A stretch of DNA of 64,000 bases from Boswellia sacra (Eukaryota > Streptophyta > Magnoliopsida > Sapindales > Burseraceae): assembly GCA_013180625.2 (NCBI GenBank), contig SNVD02002702.1, forward strand, positions 1 to 64,000, given 5' to 3'. The notes beneath the pieces were generated by a model, which saw nothing but the letters and a program-made list of their open reading frames with translations, had not been told where the DNA came from and did not search any database. The position numbers and the translations under genes were made by a program. This document shows positions 51,261-64,000 of this stretch, piece after piece (within the stretch, counting starts at the first letter, position 1; every line of letters begins with the position of its first letter).

Positions 51261-52079
51261 ATGATGGAGAGAAGAAGAGAATTCTCCGCAGGATCACCAG
51301 AAGCAACATCCGAAATATTTAGCTACCCCCAGATGCCTCACTCTCCCAAGAAGAAGAAGAACAAGATCAAGAACAAAAAGAGGTTCACTGATGATCAAAT
51401 CAGGTTACTAGAGTCGATTTTCGAGTCGGATAACAAGCTTGATCCGAGGAAGAAGTTGCAGCTAGCTAGAGACCTTGGACTGCAGCCTCGGCAGGTTGCT
51501 ATATGGTTTCAGAATAGAAGAGCTAGATGGAAATCAAAACAAATTGAGCATGATTACAAAGTACTCAAAGCCAATTATGACAGCTTAGCCTTTCGTTTTG
51601 AGTCATTAAAGAAAGAGAAAGAGTCCTTGCTTTCAGAGGTGAACTTCTTGTACTACTTTTTATTATTGATCAAAACTCACATATCTCTGCTGTAAAATAA
51701 TTCTGAAACTTGTTTTGTCTCTTTTTAACAGTTGCAGATGCTAAATGATAAGCTTCAGAAGAAACCTGAAGGTGACAATACAAGTACTGTCAAGGATTTG
51801 AAAGGGAATACCAAGTTGTTTGAGCCTGCTGCAGCAGAAGCAAAGTTAAGTTTCTTACAGGAAGGCTTAGGCCAGAAAGGGTATATGCGTTCACAGACTG
51901 ATCATCCCAATAGCATTGACAATTGGCACTCTGGAGAGGAAGTGCGCAAGCTTCTTAACGTTGAAAGCGTAGATGGTGATTCTTCAGAATTACCTGAAAA
52001 ATTTTATGGGGGCTTCGATTCCTGTGGCCCATTAGATCCATCCAGCAGCAGCTCACCCTGGTTGAACTTCTGGGTTTGA
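51261..52079 (+). CDS. ATHB-7/ATHB-12-like: HD-Zip class I transcription factor (ATHB-7/ATHB-12 type)
   Basis: Plant-specific nuclear DNA-binding factor; the ATHB-7/12 clade is induced by water deficit and abscisic acid. Two exons, 51261-51638 and 51732-52079, with a clean GT-AG intron between codons (phase 0), giving 241 residues. Homeodomain about residues 37-93 with the recognition-helix core [13 protein letters not shown]. It is followed without gap by a leucine zipper with Leu at 102, 109, 116, 123 and 130 (the last is encoded in exon 2, so the intron splits the zipper, as in this class). The acidic, Ser-rich C-terminus ends in WLNFWV, the aromatic motif typical of HD-Zip I activation tails. 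The frame is open 16 codons further upstream to a Met at 51213; I chose 51261 (MMERRREF) because relatives have short N-termini. No START domain, so not class III or IV. Confidence 0.92.
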
Positions 52080-53709
52080 AAAACACAACCCACTTGTGGC
52101 CATTGATGATCATTAATAATAATTTAGTAACAAGAGAATTGAATTCGATTTCATGGTTCTCTAATGCAGCCGTTAATGTCAATCAAGCACCCAAACCAGA
52201 GGTAGAATAAAAACTCTATAGCATGTAAGCTATTATGCAGAAAGTTTTTGAGGAGTAATATACTGGAAAGTATGGAGTTTGTAACAGCTTGGGCTTGGCT
52301 TCAGTCCATGCATGTCTGCTTGATATTTTGCAAGACCATGACCTTGCAGGCTTGCACTCAGCTAGCTAACAATCTCAACCTGCAGCAGATGTAGATGCAT
52401 AGAGAGAGTGATTGAATGGAACGTCTACTGATAATCAAAATAAATTGATTATTTACATAATCCCTCTATTAAAATGATAACATGATAAGTTGATTTTTTA
52501 TGATGAGCTTCTGTAGGTTAATTAATTGTCTTCAGGTACAATTTAGGCTCTAGTTTTAGGTTTGTTTTTCTATTCTCTTGCAAATTGTATCTTAATTAGC
52601 TGTACTTGGTTATGATGATGACTGATTAATCCGTGGTGCATTTTAGTGACTTTTGTTTGAAAGTGATTCAAGTATCAATTATTTATTGTATAATGTATGG
52701 CAATAGTAAACTATTTCAATCACAAACAGCAATCTGGAATCACATTCAATTTAAGTGGCCAGAATGTAACTGTGCAACAACATATATCAACTGCAGGAAG
52801 TCCTTGCAATCATCATATGATGACTAGTACTCGACATTTATGATACCAATTTTGAATTTTGTAATTAGCTGCAGGGATTGGCTCATAGTCTTGCTTAATT
52901 TTAATTAAACTACTGTACACCAATTACACAGTTCGATAATCTTTTCACATAAAGCTGACAAGTGCAACCTAATTCAGTTCATTTCAATTCTAGACGAGTC
53001 CATCATACTCAGAGCTATCTAATTCCGATTCAATTCAACTTGAGTCCATCCTCCTATCTGACCCAAAATGGTTAAAGCAACACTGTTTGACTGGGTGCAT
53101 AGTTTTCATCACCCATTTATTCTTTAAATTATAATTATAATTTTACCCTCACTTCAAGCACATCCGAAGAGAACTAAGACGAATAAATATATAAAGTAGA
53201 ATCACTTAAGGTTAATCTATTAAGTTAAATAATTTAGTTTCAATGCAAAATTTAATCATTTTCTTAACTATCTGATCTTAAAATTTAAATAATCCTTATT
53301 TAATATGAGATTATCAACTACAAGAATGATATCAATCATTTTATTTTTTCTAAATTATTGGCTCCATTACATTACAATATTTGAGGTTCAACTTTGATTT
53401 ATATTCCAGTTTTCTTAGAATTGATATTAAACTATGCATAACAATTTAGTTGTGTATATATATTTTCAAACTTCAAAATTTTATTGAAAGAGTTTTCCCA
53501 ATTTTAGATGTTTTCAAATCTTCACAAGAAAATGAGAGATTTCCTTAGCTTAGAAAAAAAAAAAAAATACTTTTATTGCCAATGTTTAGATTACAACTAG
53601 GAATCGCTTTCAAAGCACACTACAGCTCTATTGATGAGCAAGGTATATAAAATTGCTGATGTTCTACAAGTTTAATTATAAATAGCTTGTTTGCAAAACT
53701 TTTACAATC

Positions 53710-53711
<2 letters not shown>
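52080..53711. other. 3' flank of the HD-Zip gene and intergenic DNA
   Basis: The first few hundred bases are probably the 3' UTR. No further gene is seen before the tRNA cluster. Confidence 0.5.

Positions 53712-53791
<80 letters not shown>
53712..53791 (+). tRNA. tRNA-Leu (anticodon UAG), copy 1
   Basis: 80-nt class II tRNA: acceptor arms GACAGTT/AGCTGTC, D-loop with TGGCCGAGTGG (A box), anticodon arm CCAGA-TTTAGGC-TCTGG with anticodon TAG, a variable arm, and T-arm GTGGG-TTCAAAT-CCCAC (B box). Discriminator A. No intron. Followed by a T-run (53793-53806 region), as expected for Pol III termination. Confidence 0.97.
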
Positions 53792-54236
53792 GTTCTTTTA
53801 TTTTTCTATTGGTTCCTCTTCTTTCAAAAACTTTCATTAAACATCCCACCTTTAATTTCCGTTTGCGAAAATGAATAGTACTTTTAATTTCCGTTTACAT
53901 TTTGGTCCCTTTTCTTTCAACAACTTTCATTAAACATCCCACCTTTAATTTCCGATTGCTAAAATGAATAGTACCTTTAATTTCCGTTTGCTAAAATGAA
54001 TAGTACTAAGTATCACACAATATATTTTCTTGCTTACATTTTGGACCCCAAACTTTTCAAGAACTTTCATTAAACCTCCCACATTTAATTTCCGTCTGTT
54101 AAGGGAATAGCATTAAGTACCGTACAATTTGACATTTTGGTCCTTTTCTTTGGCAAATTGTAGAGACCCGTAACTTTTCAAAATGTGTCATTCTCAGTTT
54201 ACTTTCCATTTAATATGAAGAGCTTTATCCTAGAAG

Positions 54237-54316
<80 letters not shown>
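54237..54316 (+). tRNA. tRNA-Leu (anticodon UAG), copy 2
   Basis: Identical in all 80 positions to the copy at 53712-53791. Followed by 'atttttttg', a Pol III terminator. Confidence 0.97.
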
Positions 54317-54317
<1 letters not shown>

Positions 54318-54671
54318 TTTTTTTGTCTTTCCCTTTGGACCCCTTTCTTTGGCAAACCAGGACCCCAAACTTTTCAAGAACTTTCATTAAACCTCCCACC
54401 TTTAATTTCCGTTTGCTAAAATGAACAGTAGTAATATCATACACTTCATTTTCTTCGCTAACATTTTGGTCCCTTTTCTATGGCACAAAGGGTCCCAAAC
54501 TTTTCAAAAACTTTCATTAAACCTCCCACATTTAATTTCCGTCTGTTAAAATAAATAAATTAAGTACCATACAATTTTGACACTTTGGTCATTTTCTTTG
54601 GCAAAAGATAGAGACCCCTAACTTTTCAAAAACTATCATTCTGAATAAAATGAACAGTATTATGCAAGAAG

Positions 54672-54751
<80 letters not shown>
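54672..54751 (+). tRNA. tRNA-Leu (anticodon UAG), copy 3
   Basis: Identical in all 80 positions to the other two copies. Followed by a run of eight or more T. The open frame MAEWSKAPDLG that can be read through it is an artefact of the tRNA sequence. Confidence 0.97.
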
Positions 54752-54960
54752 GTTTTTTTTTATTCTTTATTTTGGTCCCTTTTTTGGGAAAACAGAGGCC
54801 CTAACTTTTCAAAAATTTTCATTAAACCTCCCACCTTTAGAAACTTTCATTAAACCTCCTACCTTTAGATTTCCTTCCGGAAAATAGTACAATCCCCTGA
54901 CTTTTCAAAAACTGTCATTAAACCTCCCACCATTAGTTTTCATTTGTCGAAATGAATCGT

Positions 54961-55790
54961 GTTAAAGGCACTATAACATTCTTCCCTATTAATTAATACT
55001 AGAACTGATAAATCTAATCCTAACACCTAAATCAGATATAGATCAAATTGTCTCATGACATTCTGAATACAGCTCACATATCTCTTTTTTGGGGTGAACA
55101 ATCCAATCTTTGGAACATACTACAACCCCAAGGGGCAAAAAGTTGACATTTAGGTGCCAAACTTTTCTGTCGATGTGAGCTTTTGACAAAATCAACTTGC
55201 TATCATTAGAGTAACTTTATCTATTGAGTGGCAACCTTCTACTCGTCACGATCGGATCATTATGACCAACTCTATCCCTACTCAACGGATGACTCAAAAT
55301 ATGACGATTATTTAACTAAGGGTAAAATAGTAACTTTAATATTTAAGACGAAAGGCTGACAATTTCACGAAATGAAGAATAATGGTTGTGGGTTAAATAA
55401 AGATATTGAAAATTTGGGAGGTTTTAATTTAGCAAATGAAAGGGGTTTAATAATATTTCTCTTTTTTTAAAAAAATTAAATTATTGCTCTTTTTAAATTA
55501 AATGATTTCGAGATTCAGATCCAGGATTTGATGAAGATGATATATGACCGTATAGAAGAGGAAGATGAAGAAGGATTTGCAATTGGAAAGAAGTAAATGT
55601 TACAGAATGCATGGGCATAGCTTTTGGATTGCAAGATTGAGAATCACGCTAATCTTGGAAAGAAAGGGGGGTCGAGTGATATTTCCCTTGATAAAAATTA
55701 TCGCGCGAGGAAGGGAAAAAATGCTCACCACATAACACAACTAACCTGCAGAAACAACCTTCGAAGGCTTGAAGCGTTGTTTGTCTGTAA
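54961..55790. promoter_or_regulatory. intergenic region and upstream region of PLR1
   Basis: No gene recognised. Immediately upstream of the PLR1 start lies the presumed 5' leader. The antisense open frame at 55649-55882 overlaps PLR1 exon 1 and is taken as chance. Confidence 0.4.
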
Positions 55791-58700
55791 ATGGCTTTGT
55801 CAAGCTCAACTCCTACATCGTACTTTAGCTGCTTCAGTGCTTCGAAAGGAATCTCCTCCCAACCCTTAAAGCCTCTTCTCAAGCTCCCTCTTTTCTGGCC
55901 ATGGCAAAAGGTACTACTTTGCTATTGTCTTTTCTTTTCTTTCTTGCTTTGCAGCTTCTACAACCTTACTGACTCGTTTGCTTCCAATAACATGGGCAGG
56001 TGAAGATGGGACCAATGAGTGTGTCTCCCATGGGTTTTGGGACGTGGGCATGGGGCAACCAGTTTCTTTGGGGTTATCAGGAGTCCATGGACTCCGAGCT
56101 TCAACAGACATTCAACTTGGCTGTGGAGAACGGTATCAACCTCTTTGATACAGCTGATTCTTATGGCACTGGCAGGTTAAATGGAAAGAGTGAAAAGCTT
56201 CTTGGCAAATTCATCAGGGAAACTCAGGGTTTGTGTTCTTGTTAACTCTGTGCTGTTCAAGTGTTAGTTGAAATAAGAAATTATGAATGCTGTTCAGTAG
56301 ATTGCTGAATGTTCAAATAACGTTCTCATGATTATACACATTAGAAATTATTTTGGTTTTTCCCATTTGCATTTTGAGAGAGCTAGGAATTGGAATGCGG
56401 TCAGTCAAGTGGTAAATTAAATTGGTTTAATTTGTTGATCAGCTAGTCCGCCATAGGTTGATGTTCAAATACTTTTAACAGTGCATCCACATGGTAAATG
56501 CAAGATGGCTAGGCAAAACGATTCATAATGTTGTCAAAATACTGTTCACTGAACCAAAAGAAGTTGTTCGTTTATGCCAAAATGATTGATGTTAATAAAC
56601 TATTTGCCCCATTTGAAGAAACTAAATATTGATGTATTAACGGATTAGTCTCAACCTGTCAAGTGATAAAGAGTAGACAGTGCCACTTATGAGTGGCTAG
56701 TGTCCTATGGGTTGGGATACGATATGTCAAGCTGTGAAGATTACTCAATCAAATTTCATGCCAGTACGCAATGTTTGAATAATCTCTCATCCATTTAATT
56801 TCCAGAACATTGAATGATTTTCAATGATTATAAATTTTCGACCTATTTATTATTCTTACTTTTTTGCCATAGAGACTTAATTGTTAATGATATTATAGCT
56901 GATGGTGCGTGGGGAATTCTATATATGAAGTTGTGATGGAAGAAAGTTGGCTTGCATGTAAAGATTTGTGATCTTCTCCCTTGTATCTGGATGTATTCTC
57001 AGGGAAAAAGCAGATTCAAGATGACATCGTGATTGCTACCAAGTTTGCAGCATATCCATGGCGTCTTACACCAGGCCAGTTTGTGAAAGCTTGCAGGTTT
57101 GTTTCCCTTTGCTTTGCTGTTTTGTTGCTTATATAGTTTCTCATGTATTCTCTTCTGACTTATAATTTTCTGAGATGATTGTTCCACCACTCCAACAGAA
57201 ATACTTGTATAAAATTGCTGTACATCAGCCTTATCACTGATAGTAGAATCTGATTAAGAATGGATTTCCAGGGCCTCCCTGGATCGGCTGCAGATTGAAC
57301 AAATTGGGATAGGGCAGTTACACTGGTCAACAGCAAACTATGCACCACCACAAGAGTTAGCACTTTGGGATGGTTTAGTAGCAATGTACGAGAAGGTTAC
57401 CATTTTATTAAATTTAAATGGTAGCAGCAGTTAACAGATGATTTTCTTTTCTTTTCTTTTCTTTTCTTTTTTTTTTAATTACAGTTGTTTATGAAAATCT
57501 GCTCAAATAGTAGTCTCAATTAAAATGCATCTAAGTTCCCCATAAAAATTTAGCAAGCATCTGAACTAATTAGCTGTAGTAATCCCAATGCCCTCTTAAA
57601 TAAAGTTGCAGAATTACAATCTAAGTTGTTATTCATGGAAATGGTAATGTGCAGGGTCTAGTTCGAGCAGTTGGGGTGAGCAATTATGGACCAAGCCAGC
57701 TTGTGAAGATACATGATTACCTCAAAGCGCGAGGAGTGCCCCTATGCTCAGCTCAGGTAATTAATTTGTATGATTTCATCAAGATTAGTGTGCCATGGTT
57801 TTCATAATACTTGAGGTTACTTGAGGCAATTTGAAACTGGCTTACCATATAATTAATTGTTGCTACACTGTAGATACTCTGCTTGTGGCTCGTAAACATA
57901 TCTACAGTTTGATTATAAATTTGTACACTATATCTAGAGGAACCCCAATTTCAGGTGCAATTTTCTCTGCTAAGCATAGGAGAAGATCAACTGGAGATCA
58001 AAAATATATGTGACTCTCTCGGTGTCCGCTTGATTTCTTACAGCCCTCTAGGACTAGGAATGCTTACTGGCAAATATACACCTTCTCGACTTCCAAGTGG
58101 ACCTCGGTATTACTTCCAATAGCTCTTATATTTCACAAAATGGTAGAATGGATATAAGCTTCATGTGTTTTCTGTTTTAGATTTTCTAGTACTATTCTTT
58201 GCTTGTCTCATTATAGGATATATTATCTCCTATCAGGGGCCTGCTATTCAGACAAATTCTTCCTGGATTGGAGCCTCTGTTGAGGTTGCTCAGAGAAATT
58301 GCAGAAAGACGACGCAAAACCATACCACAGGTATGGGTTTTTAAACTTTGTTTCATTGATTGCTTCACATCTATTTTGTTGGAAATAGCATCGCTAGTCC
58401 AATGGTTATTGTAATTCTATGTTATTATGTCCTGCATACATTTGACGAGAATTAAGCATTGTTATTCTTGTATTCCATAATATCATAGACAAAAACTAAA
58501 CTGGCACAGAAACATCATAAGAGTGAAAATTAAAAATAAATTTAAAAACTTAAATTAGATAATGTGACAGTAAGAGTACTAGCCCACCAAGCGAAACCAC
58601 CTTGTAGGTAAAATAGTTGAAGCATAATGTACACTATGTCACTCTGCTTATTTTTAGTGGATAGCGAACATAGAATTCTACTCAATAAGTGGAATTTTAT

Positions 58701-59674
58701 GATACACAACATTTAAGTACAACTTAAATAATGTGTTGGTTGTTCAGTTCCATTCAATTTTGTGGTAGTTATTATTAACTTTTATACCGGTTTTATTGGC
58801 TAAACTAAATCTATTGGCAGCTAATTTTGACAAAAACAAGAAAGCTATTGAATAGGATTCTATGTCAAGAAACATTATGTGCACTGGAACACAAACTGAG
58901 GAGAGGAGTGAAGTTTATTCCGAAGGACAGTTGTTAATAAGCAAAATCTAATCTTAGGAATGATGCTTTAACCATATTATACATCGAGATTCTCATATAT
59001 TTCCAACATGTCCAACATAAAACAGAACCTTGCCAAGTTGATTAATTTTCTCCATTGGAAGAAAAATATTGATATTTGAGATTAAATACACGTGTTTAAA
59101 TCTGCAGAGTGGCAGGGCGAAACATAGTGGAATTCAATCAGGATCTACTTGCCTAAAGTTTTTCTTAGCTTTGCTTCTTCTCCGGAGTTAGGAAGAATGG
59201 GAATACAGTCATATAAAGTCAGTCACCAGCGTTCTAAATTGTGTCATAAGGGAAATATTAATGATGGGAATATAACTTGTAAACTTAAACTTTTAGGCGA
59301 AGTGGTTATTAAAATCAAAATAATCAACCACATATTGTTCTCTTAAAAGCGTCAAGGTGATTCATAGGCAGCACTTGTGATGTTCGTATTCTTCTTTCCC
59401 TCTGCTTATACATTACTGAAAGCTCTCTTAGGTCTCTTACCCCTCTTATACATGCCTGATGATGTTACAACTTCCTTTCCTTTTTCAGGTGGCAATAAAC
59501 TGGTGCATCAGTAAGGGTACAGTCCCCATACCCGGAGTTAAGACAGTAAAACAAGCACAGGAAAATCTAGGAGCCCTTGGCTGGCGCCTCAGTTCAGATG
59601 AGTTGCTACAGTTAGAATATGCTGCCCGTGAATCTCCCCGGAAAATGATCCAAAACATTTTTCAGACCAGGTAA
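55791..59674 (+). CDS. PLR1: pyridoxal reductase, chloroplastic (aldo-keto reductase family)
   Basis: NADPH-dependent reduction of pyridoxal to pyridoxine in the vitamin B6 salvage pathway; plastid enzyme. Eight coding exons: 55791-55910, 56000-56228, 57003-57096, 57272-57395, 57655-57756, 57955-58106, 58237-58330, 59489-59674. All borders are GT-AG and phases match, giving 366 residues. The first 40 residues (Ser/Lys-rich, no acidic residues) are a chloroplast transit peptide encoded by exon 1 alone. Aldo-keto reductase tetrad: D90 (LFDTADSYG), Y95, K130 (IATKFAAYPW), H165 (QLHWS). The C-terminal NADP-binding part includes SYSPLGLGMLTGKY and a GTVPIPGVKTVKQ loop. The text, including the terminal IFQTR, closely matches Arabidopsis At5g53580 as I remember it. 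A GT donor sits at 59671 exactly before the stop (see findings). Convergent with the ubiquitin-eL40 gene. Confidence 0.94.
57441..57477. repeat. (TTTTC)n microsatellite in a PLR1 intron
   Basis: About six units of cttttt/ctttt in intron 4, grading into poly-T. Confidence 0.85.
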
Positions 59675-60324
59675 CTATTATGTTATTTTCCCTTATGTTT
59701 GGCTTTCCGGTGCATCTCGAATTAACTAGCCTCCGCTAAGTTGAAGATATTCCAAAGCATTTTTTTGCAACTTTGAATTTTGAATACACATCAGTAACGT
59801 GTTCTCGCTCAAATAACAGATAAAACTTGGAGAAAAGCCACAGATGAGGAGTCCGTTTGCGTTAAGAAAAGCTTTCAGAAGAATAAGATGATCGCTCATG
59901 GCCTTTAAGAAACGTGTTAATTGAGTTTATTTGATAGAATTATATGATTCTGTTGAGAAGTAGAAAAGAGGAAAACTGCGAAAATGTAAATTGTTAATTT
60001 TAAATTACATATAAGATAAGTTACTGCTTTCACTGGACTTCAAATGGAATTTATATTAGAGAGAGAGAGAGAGAGAGAGAGAGCCAAATGAAAACACAAA
60101 ATGATAGGGTTCATCAACACATTCAAAAATGAAGAGCTCAATGTGAAAGCACATTAGCCAAAGTAATGGGCTACAAAATAATCTCCAAAAGCATTGTAAG
60201 TCTAACATGACAAAGTCGCATCCTAAATGTGTCTCTACTATAAGCCAACTCTTGATGCTACATCAATTAAGCATGACATCCACCACTGTAGTATAAAATG
60301 TAGCATTGCTTCACAAGTAATAGT
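59675..60324. other. 3' ends of the convergent PLR1 and ubiquitin-eL40 genes
   Basis: Presumed 3' UTRs of both genes, with a (GA)n microsatellite at 60058-60083. No other gene. Confidence 0.5.
60058..60083. repeat. (GA)n microsatellite
   Basis: About 13 AG/GA units between the two convergent genes. Confidence 0.95.
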
Positions 60325-62173
<1,849 letters not shown>

Positions 62174-62299
62174 TTAGGGTTTTGCAGGCTATTCAGCTTC
62201 TGTTTGGTTACAGGGTTGTTTATGTTCTTTGTTTGGTCACGGGGTTGTAACGATTCATACAAAAGATAAGCTTCTTCTCTCTCTCTCTCGCTCTCTTAA

Positions 62300-64000
62300 T
62301 TGATTGTTTCCATTTTTTTTTTTTTTTAAGGATTAGTTGCTATAAACATTAAATTCAGAGGTTTTTTTAATGTAAAAGTTTTTCTAAAATCCTAAGTTTT
62401 CTTTTTAACCACTTAACCAAATTAATTTTAATAGACAACAGATAATATTCAAATAAATTGCTAGTAACTCAAATTTAGATGAGGAACTTAGAGGAGTGAA
62501 GCTTGTCAACCCAACACTTTTAATAATTGACAATTGATGTTGGTTAGCCGATGTCTTTCATTAGTGTTGTATTTCAATTCGACAAATTGGATGATTATTT
62601 TATTTGAACATGTGTATGTATTAAAACTTTGCTTATGATTTAAAAGCTCGATGATAATAACTAGAAACATTGATCAAAGATGAATTATGGTCGAAAGAGA
62701 TCTTATAACTCCAAAAGAGGCACTTAAAGGGTGAGAAATGGTAAAATAGGCAATAATAAGCATTGTACATGTCCAAATAGATGTCGCACATATTCCTTAG
62801 GTTCTAAATGGATCGATTCTTATTCAAATAGGTTCACTCCTATTTGTTAGGGCTCGCTTCTGTTGTCCAGGGTTGTGAATAGGCACATGTTTGTTGGCTA
62901 AAGTTTCAAACATGTACATGCTTGTTATAAATAGGATTCGCTCCTGTTAACTAGGGTTTTTTTGTCTATATAAGCACGTGCCTGTCAACTAGGGGTTTTG
63001 CTCGAGAATAGGCGCACGCTTATTGCAGTGTATCCTACATTGTTTAAACATCACTCAGCAGATAGACAACACACTTATGTAAGGGGGGTGGATGCAACTC
63101 CCAAGGCATGGAACACTGGGCATTCTTATGCCAAAATTAAGGGAAAAGGACCCAAAGAGCTTTTAAGGAACCATAGTTGTGAAGTTCTGGTAAATAAGAT
63201 TGCTTTCACCATTCCCAAGACTTTTAGTACTCAACCAACATAGTTCTTTTCAGGGAGTGTCTTAGAGGAGTTTTAGAGTATTGGAAAGGATTCGTTGTGG
63301 TCAATTCAAGAAGTTGGTAAGTTATCTCCAGGCTTTTCTTTGTTTATTTATTGCTTTATTATTTTTGTTCTCTATTTTAAGATTAGTTTAAGTTAACCCT
63401 TAGGGAGGGGTGTATGCCTCATCAATAGGTATACACCCCAACCAAGGAGGTTGATTGCCTATAATAGGCACATTAATCTTTATAAAAGGGAGGTAGGGAC
63501 CTGTATATGCACCTTTTTCCATGGATGTGATTGTAAGCATTGAAATTTTGCTTATGGTTTGAAAGCTCAATAACGATAACCAAAATACCAATCAAAGTGG
63601 ATTCCTGATCTAAAACGACACTGAAACATCCATGGGAATTTTAAATACATGACTAAACACATAAAAAAGGCTTAAAAAAACCTTAAGTATACACTACAGG
63701 CATGAGGCTATGGATTGCGTGTGAGGCCATGGCTAAAAGAAATACCCACGCGGTTGAAAGAAAGTCTCACGACTAGAAGAAAGCCCAAAAAATGGAAGCG
63801 CACATGAACTACATGCACTCACATGTAGCTATAGCGCGTTCACTTTTCCTTCCCTCTCTGTATAAACCTGAATTTCTGTCATTCTAAGGGATTTTTGAGA
63901 ATTTTAGAGAGAATTTTCATCTAAAACAAAGAGCATTCCATCATTTTCTTCTTTACTTTTCTTGCTATAAACATATTATAGCACATAAAAAACACATATG
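62300..64000. other. repeat-bearing region without a recognised gene
   Basis: A phrase 'ttgcttatgatttaaaagctcgatgataataac' at about 62630 recurs, diverged, at about 63548. Between them are imperfect repeats of 'ctcctgttaactagggttt' with 'aataggcacatg' (62840-63020). The open frame 62998-63243 (+, 81 codons) has no recognisable family. An inverted repeat with stem GGGGTGTATGCC lies at 63404-63438. It may be part of an unrecognised mobile element. Confidence 0.35.

Larger units (their letters stand above)
53800..54960. repeat. tandem repeat array enclosing the tRNA-Leu copies
   Basis: Spacers between and after the tRNA genes consist of variants of one phrase, 'ctttcattaaacctcccacctttaatttccgtttgctaaaatgaatagta', preceded by 'ttttggtcccttttctttggcaaa'. 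It recurs at about 53837, 53928, 54067, 54385, 54511 and 54818. The tRNA genes start 525 and 435 bp apart, so the whole is an unequal tandem duplication. Confidence 0.85.

Noticed and set aside
54678..54887. Open frame MAEWSKAPDLG... on the plus strand
   Set aside because: It is read straight through the third tRNA-Leu gene; such peptides are a known artefact of tRNA sequences.
55649..55882. Antisense frame over PLR1 exon 1
   Set aside because: Overlaps a well-supported coding exon on the other strand and has no features of its own.
62998..63243. 81-codon open frame near the right end
   Set aside because: No recognised family and located among repeats; length is within chance expectation.

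Overview
The window is nuclear DNA from a flowering plant. It has split genes with GT-AG introns, AT-rich intergenic DNA, Ty1-copia, Ty3-gypsy, hAT and Mutator-type elements, and plant-specific gene families. A woody eudicot such as Citrus would fit, but that is an impression, not something I could test.

Left part (about 1-40.4 kb) is a tandem array of cysteine-rich receptor-like kinase (CRK) genes on the minus strand, heavily dismantled by transposons. Only one member looks intact: a seven-exon, 661-residue CRK at 11052-13969. A second (about 1800-8108) is degenerate and carries a young copia element in its fifth intron. A third (16375-24525) keeps only exon 1 pieces and the last exon, because a copia and a gypsy element fused between them and exons 2-6 are gone. 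Orphan transmembrane exons at about 1330-1425 and 40190-40293 show that the array was longer. The segments upstream of the second and third units are paralogous, yet each carries its own insertion of the same Mutator-type MITE, with different perfect 9-bp target duplications.

Middle part (26-46 kb) is a transposon graveyard. It holds a GC-rich hAT-type element (26671-27239), a complete but decayed 8.3-kb copia element with an extra reading frame after pol (29519-37775), another hAT-like element (39265-40041), a copia gag scrap, and a nested stack. In the stack, a solo LTR (42282-44094) sits inside a hAT-like element (41252-45388), which sits inside the gag gene of an older LTR element (about 41040-46132). 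The hAT-like element also carries what looks like a captured quinone-oxidoreductase exon.

Right part (51-62.1 kb) is the ordinary genic end: an HD-Zip class I transcription factor of the ATHB-7/ATHB-12 type (51261-52079, +), three identical tRNA-Leu(UAG) genes in a repeat array (53712-54751), chloroplast pyridoxal reductase PLR1 (55791-59674, +), and, convergent with it, a ubiquitin-ribosomal protein eL40 fusion gene (60325-62071, -). The last 1.7 kb contains repeats but no gene I recognise.

I did not find a clearly novel molecular system. The most distinctive observations are the copia/gypsy fusion that deleted the middle of a CRK gene, an LTR with an internal inversion bounded by 9-bp inverted repeats, the three-level nest with a captured exon, and the paired independent MITE insertions. 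Exon borders were read by eye from splice signals, frame and family similarity; no searches were run.
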